Source: JBPCOB01 sp051000715
Lineage (GTDB): Bacteria > Actinomycetota > Actinomycetes > JALYNC01
Assembly: GCA_051000715.1 (NCBI GenBank)
Contig: JBPCOB010000279.1
Span: 1 to 7,681 of the forward strand
Reading direction: 5' to 3'
Length of the DNA stretch: 7,681 nucleotides
Shown: one piece after another, positions 5,402 through 7,681 of the stretch
Position numbering within the stretch: the stretch's first letter is position 1
How the letters are laid out: every line of letters starts with the position of its first letter
The notes under the pieces: model-generated
What the model was told of the DNA's origin: nothing
The model's database searches: none
The model's input: the letters and a program-made list of their open reading frames with translations, nothing else
Position numbers and translations under genes: made by a program

Positions 5402-5890
5402 GTGACACAGACCGAGGCTTCGGAAGAGTGGGTGTTGATGGCCTACCGTCTTCCGCGGATGCCCTCGACGCCCCGGTCGAACGTGTGGCGCAAGCTCAAG
5501 CGGCTCGGCGTCGCGCAGCTCGCCGACGGGCTGGTGGCGCTGCCGGCCGACGCGCGAACCCGCGAGCAGCTGGAGTGGATCGCCGAGGAGATCCTCGAGC
5601 ACCGGGGTGAGGTGACGATCTGGCTCGGGCGACCAGCGGGCCGGGCCGGCCACGAGGCCATCGCGGCGAAGATGACCGCCGCGGTCGCGGCCGAGTACGC
5701 CACCGTCACGGCCCAGGCAGCCCAAGCCCGGGCGGACGACCCGGTCGGCCGACGACGGGCCACCGCCCGGCTGCGCCGCGAGCTGCACCGCGTCGAGGCG
5801 CGCGACTACTTCTCCCCACCCGAACGCGGCTCCGCCCGACGGGCAGTCGAAGAGCTCGCCGAAGTCACGCCCGACTCAGTCATGCGATGA
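5402..5890 (+). CDS. ChrB N-terminal-domain protein, separate from its C-terminal domain
   Basis: 162 residues from GTG 5402, apparently leaderless. The block WVLMAYRLPRMPSTPRSNVW, then RKLKRLGVAQLADGLVALP, then TREQLEWIAEEILEHRGEV, and the strand TIWLGRP match the N-terminal domain of ChrB chromate-resistance regulators. The rest is helical and Arg/Ala-rich, ending DSVMR. Full-length ChrB (about 300 residues) carries this domain and a C-terminal domain in one chain. Here the C-terminal domain is the next gene, joined by an ATGA overlap. In Ochrobactrum tritici ChrB is a chromate-responsive DNA-binding repressor, so this N-domain protein is the most likely regulator of the divergent promoter region, although direct DNA-binding residues cannot be pointed out here. 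Confidence 0.87.
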   Translation: MTQTEASEEWVLMAYRLPRMPSTPRSNVWRKLKRLGVAQLADGLVALPADARTREQLEWIAEEILEHRGEVTIWLGRPAGRAGHEAIAAKMTAAVAAEYATVTAQAAQARADDPVGRRRATARLRRELHRVEARDYFSPPERGSARRAVEELAEVTPDSVMR

Positions 5891-6324
5891 GGTGGGTCAC
5901 CCGCGCCGGGGTGCACGTCGACCGGGCGGCCTGCGCCTGGCTGATCCGGCGGTTCGTCGACCCCGACGCCGAGTTCAGCTTCGTCGACGACGTCAACGAG
6001 CTGCCCGACGACGCCACGGCGTTCGACATCCGAGGCGTCGCCCTCAGTCACCACCACGGCGCCTGCTCCTTCGAGACGGCGCTGATCCGGTTCGACCTGA
6101 GCACTGACCCCGCGCTGGAGGAGATCGGTCACATCGTCCACGAGGCCGACCTCGGCGACGAGCAGTTCGACACCCCGGCCGCCGCCGGCCTCGACATCCT
6201 GATCCGCGGGCTGTCCCTCATCAGCGTCAGCGACCACGACACCCTCGCCATCACCGACACGATGTTCGACGGCCTGTACGAATACACCCGGCGCCGGCTG
6301 ATCACCGGCCGCCCCCCCGCCTGA
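5887..6324 (+). CDS. ChrB C-terminal-domain protein (copy 2)
   Basis: 145 residues. ATG 5887 overlaps the stop of the ChrB N-domain gene as ATGA; there is no ribosome-binding site, so translation is likely coupled. MRWVTRAGVHVDRAACAWLI then RRFVDPDA is the ChrB C-terminal-domain opening. Shared with copy 1 are D12-R13, C16, WLIRRF, DPDA, a His cluster (HHH 55-57) before C60-S-FET, and IVHEAD (83-88). It differs from copy 1 by a shorter loop before the Cys and by three consecutive His instead of one. Together with the preceding gene it makes a split full-length ChrB. It converges with the ArsR gene over a hairpin. Confidence 0.88.
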   Translation: MRWVTRAGVHVDRAACAWLIRRFVDPDAEFSFVDDVNELPDDATAFDIRGVALSHHHGACSFETALIRFDLSTDPALEEIGHIVHEADLGDEQFDTPAAAGLDILIRGLSLISVSDHDTLAITDTMFDGLYEYTRRRLITGRPPA

Positions 6325-6350
6325 GACGGGTCGCTGACGCCGTCAGTCAT

Positions 6351-6371
6351 CCAGCGCTGACCCCGCGCTGG
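6351..6371. terminator. Hairpin between convergent genes
   Basis: CCAGCGC (6351-6357) and GCGCTGG (6365-6371) form a perfect 7-bp stem with a 7-base loop. It lies 27 bp after the ChrB copy-2 stop and 3 bp past the ArsR stop in that gene's direction, so it can serve both. There is no T-run. GTCAGTCAT occurs on both sides (6342-6350 and 6373-6381); the right copy contains the ArsR stop. Confidence 0.5.
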
Positions 6372-6373
6372 TG

Positions 6374-6760
6374 TCAGTCATGGGTTGGTTCGCCGGTGAC
6401 CTGGTGGTCGGCGTGGAAGAGGGCCTCCGTGAGGAGGTTCCGGACGTGCCTGCCGCGCAGCCGGTAGAGCACGCGTCGCCCTTGCCGGTCTCCTTCGACG
6501 AGGCCGGCCAGGCGCAGCTTGGACAGGTGCTGGCTGGCGGCAGTGGCGCGGCACCCGGCGATCTCGGCCAGGCTCGCCACGTCGGCGGCGTCCTCGCGCA
6601 GCGCCCAGAGGATGCGGACCCTGGTCGGGTCCGCGAGGAGGGCGAAGGACGTCACCGCCGCGTTGACTTGGGCGGTGGTGGGCTGGTCGACGGGATGGAG
6701 GCTCTTGGTATGAGTGGCTGGGCGGGGGGTCGCGGGACGCCGTGCCGGGGTGCTGGCCAT
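6374..6760 (-). CDS. ArsR/SmtB-family metal-sensing repressor
   Basis: 128 residues from ATG 6760, with no Shine-Dalgarno and a -10-like element 7 bases upstream, so probably leaderless. Residues 1-25 are Pro/Thr/Arg-rich; a winged helix follows: FALLADPTRVRILWAL (39-54), SLAEIAGCRATAASQHLSKL (63-82) as the helix-turn-helix, and GRRVLYRL (94-101) as the wing. The last helix carries His105, His116 and His119. Their 11- and 3-residue spacings equal those of the alpha-5 metal site of SmtB/CzrA (D-x-H ... H-x2-H), but the Asp two residues before His105 is Gly103. The ArsR alpha-3 ELCVCDL motif is absent. A Zn, Co or Ni sensor is therefore more likely than an arsenic sensor. It is divergent from a CDF transporter, its expected target. 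Confidence 0.88.
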   Translation of the reverse strand: MASTPARRPATPRPATHTKSLHPVDQPTTAQVNAAVTSFALLADPTRVRILWALREDAADVASLAEIAGCRATAASQHLSKLRLAGLVEGDRQGRRVLYRLRGRHVRNLLTEALFHADHQVTGEPTHD

Positions 6761-6767
6761 GACTCGA

Positions 6768-6773
6768 AGAGTA
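6768..6773 (-). promoter_or_regulatory. -10 element of the leaderless arsR-type gene
   Basis: On the minus strand TACTCT lies 7 bases before ATG 6760, fitting TAnnnT with transcription starting at the start codon. A weak -35 (GTGAAT) sits 17 bp upstream, inside the tandem TTCACGTA repeats. Confidence 0.45.
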
Positions 6774-6783
6774 GCGCGTCACC

Positions 6784-6799
6784 TTCACGTATTCACGTA
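6784..6799. repeat. Tandem 8-bp repeat TTCACGTA x2
   Basis: Two perfect head-to-tail copies at 6784-6791 and 6792-6799 in the ArsR/CDF divergent region. They overlap the -35 positions predicted for both promoters. They may be part of the ArsR operator. Confidence 0.5.
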
Positions 6800-6819
6800 T
6801 GCGCAGATGTCGCTATCAT
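6792..6819 (+). promoter_or_regulatory. Predicted promoter of the CDF transporter gene
   Basis: -35 TTCACG (6792-6797) and -10 TATCAT (6814-6819), 16 bp apart, predict a start near 6826 and a leader of about 33 bases. No good ribosome-binding site is seen before ATG 6859. The spacer contains the dyad described at 6795-6810. Confidence 0.45.
6795..6810. promoter_or_regulatory. Imperfect dyad, probable ArsR-family operator
   Basis: ACGTATGCGCAGATGT is an imperfect palindrome centred on TGCGCA, with 6 of 8 positions paired. It lies between the -35 and -10 of the CDF promoter, where an ArsR/SmtB-type repressor would act. The AT-TGCGCA-AT-like core resembles SmtB-class 12-2-12 sites in style, not exactly. 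Confidence 0.4.
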
Positions 6820-6858
6820 GGGATCTTCATCCTCGACAGATCAGGCGCACCGATCCCC

Positions 6859-7681
6859 ATGAGCCACCTGCACGACCACGACCGCCGGCATCAGCTCGAT
6901 GATCACGCCGAGCACGATCACCATGGCCACGATGACGGACACGATCACGAGAGCGGTGGATGGTGGGGGTGGGGGCGGGTCCGTCATGCGATCTCCGAGA
7001 TGTTCGGCGGGCACTCGCACGACGCGGCCGACCAGATCGACGAGGCTCTCGAGGCCGACAGCGCCGGGCGGCGGGCCCTGCTGATCAGCCTGGTCGGGCT
7101 CGCGGTGACCGCGGTCCTGCAAGGTCTGGTGGTGGCCCTGTCCGGGTCCGTGGCGCTACTGGGGGACACCCTGCACAACGTCGCGGACGCGTTGACCGCC
7201 ATCCCGCTTCTCGTGGCGTTCAGCCTCGCCCGCCGGGCCGCGACCAAACGGTTCACCTACGGCTACGGCCGCGCCGAGGACCTGGCCGGCCTGTTCGTCA
7301 TCGCGATGATCGCCCTCTCGAGTGCGTTCGCTGCGTATGAGGCGATCACCCGGCTGCTGAACCCTCAGCAGGTGACCCACCTGTGGGCCGTCGCCGCCGC
7401 TGGGATCGTCGGCTTCGCTGGAAACGAGCTCGTCGCCAGGTACCGGATCCGCGTCGGGCGGCAGATCGGCTCCGCCGCCCTGGTCGCCGACGGCCTGCAC
7501 GCGCGCACCGACGGCTTCACCAGCCTCGCCGTCCTGCTCGGCGCGGGCGGCCTCGCCCTCGGCTGGACCTGGGCCGACCCGGTCGTCGGCCTGCTGATCA
7601 CCGTCGCGATCCTGGGCGTGCTGCGCTCCGCGGTGACCCAGGTCGGCGCCAGGCTGATGGACGCCGTCGACCCGCAGCTGG
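6859..7681 (+). CDS. Cation diffusion facilitator (CDF) metal exporter, partial at right edge
   Basis: 274 residues are visible from ATG 6859; the gene leaves the window before its stop. Residues 1-31 are a His/Asp-rich tail with 11 His (MSHLHDHDRRHQLDDHAEHD and onward), then WWGWGRVRHAISEMFGGHSH, then the membrane domain from about residue 72. The transport-site motifs are HNVAD (His106, Asp110) in helix 2 and HARTD (His214, Asp218) in helix 5. This HxxxD/HxxxD pairing is typical of zinc-type CDF proteins (ZitB, ZnT) and differs from the Asp/Asp helix-2 motif of YiiP. The conserved GYGRAEDLAGL loop follows helix 3. CDF proteins export Zn2+, Co2+, Cd2+ or Ni2+ by proton antiport at the inner membrane. 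The divergent ArsR-type gene is the likely repressor. The C-terminal cytoplasmic domain is out of view. Confidence 0.92.
   Translation, partial: MSHLHDHDRRHQLDDHAEHDHHGHDDGHDHESGGWWGWGRVRHAISEMFGGHSHDAADQIDEALEADSAGRRALLISLVGLAVTAVLQGLVVALSGSVALLGDTLHNVADALTAIPLLVAFSLARRAATKRFTYGYGRAEDLAGLFVIAMIALSSAFAAYEAITRLLNPQQVTHLWAVAAAGIVGFAGNELVARYRIRVGRQIGSAALVADGLHARTDGFTSLAVLLGAGGLALGWTWADPVVGLLITVAILGVLRSAVTQVGARLMDAVDPQL

Noticed and set aside
5887..5890. ChrB as a single gene broken by frameshift
   Set aside because: The second frame has its own ATG exactly at the overlap and starts on the domain's natural first residues, and the same ATGA style is used three times in the divergent operon. A true two-gene split is more likely.
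6841..7122. Leftward frame with a run of Val/Ile that looks like a transmembrane helix
   Set aside because: The hydrophobic run is the reverse complement of the His/Asp-rich codons of the CDF N-terminus (CAC/GAC/GAT read as GTG/GTC/ATC), not a gene.
1..7681. CRISPR arrays, tRNA or rRNA genes, intact mobile elements
   Set aside because: No array of regularly spaced repeats, no cloverleaf-like segment and no transposase or integrase motifs were seen on either strand.

Overview
The window is about 70% GC, uses codons with strong third-position G/C bias, has GTG starts and at least two leaderless-looking genes, and its proteins resemble Actinomycetota families. I read it as an accessory metal/oxyanion-resistance region from a high-GC actinobacterium. 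Genus and replicon type (chromosome or plasmid) cannot be told from the sequence.

Left part (1-1900), a decayed copper-type module. The 3' end of a gene with a hydrophobic product enters from the left and is broken by an in-frame TGA (41-43). A MerR-family regulator follows (from 294) with an intact DNA-binding head, a one-base frameshift near 462 and loss of most of the dimerisation helix. Next is an intact alpha/beta hydrolase with an Asp nucleophile (569-1402). A textbook CueR/HmrR-type promoter-operator (1399-1429) overlaps the hydrolase stop codon. It drives a Cys-rich copper-storage-like gene (from 1480) that is frameshifted and truncated. About 190 bp without a gene follow.

Central part (1893-6324), an intact divergent ChrB-type locus and the most interesting part. 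Leftward from a 157-bp divergent promoter region run an MFS transporter, an ABM-like small protein, a stand-alone ChrB C-terminal-domain protein and a DUF2148 Fe-S-type protein. These four are joined by three consecutive ATGA (4-bp) overlaps. A four-helix membrane protein of unknown function follows after 52 bp. Rightward run a ChrB N-terminal-domain protein and a second ChrB C-terminal-domain protein, also joined by ATGA. The divergent region holds a 15-bp direct repeat at a 20-bp period and two abutting palindromes. No ChrA (CHR-family) transporter is present in the window; the MFS protein sits where an exporter would be expected. This is the best candidate here for an under-described system.

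Right part (6351-7681), a metal-efflux pair. A leaderless ArsR/SmtB repressor with most of an alpha-5 metal site is transcribed away from a His-rich cation diffusion facilitator. The facilitator gene starts at 6859 and runs off the right edge. A hairpin flanked by 9-bp direct repeats separates the convergent ChrB and ArsR genes. Overall, three metal-related modules (copper-like, ChrB-like, Zn/Co/Ni-like) lie side by side, and every clear lesion is in the leftmost one.
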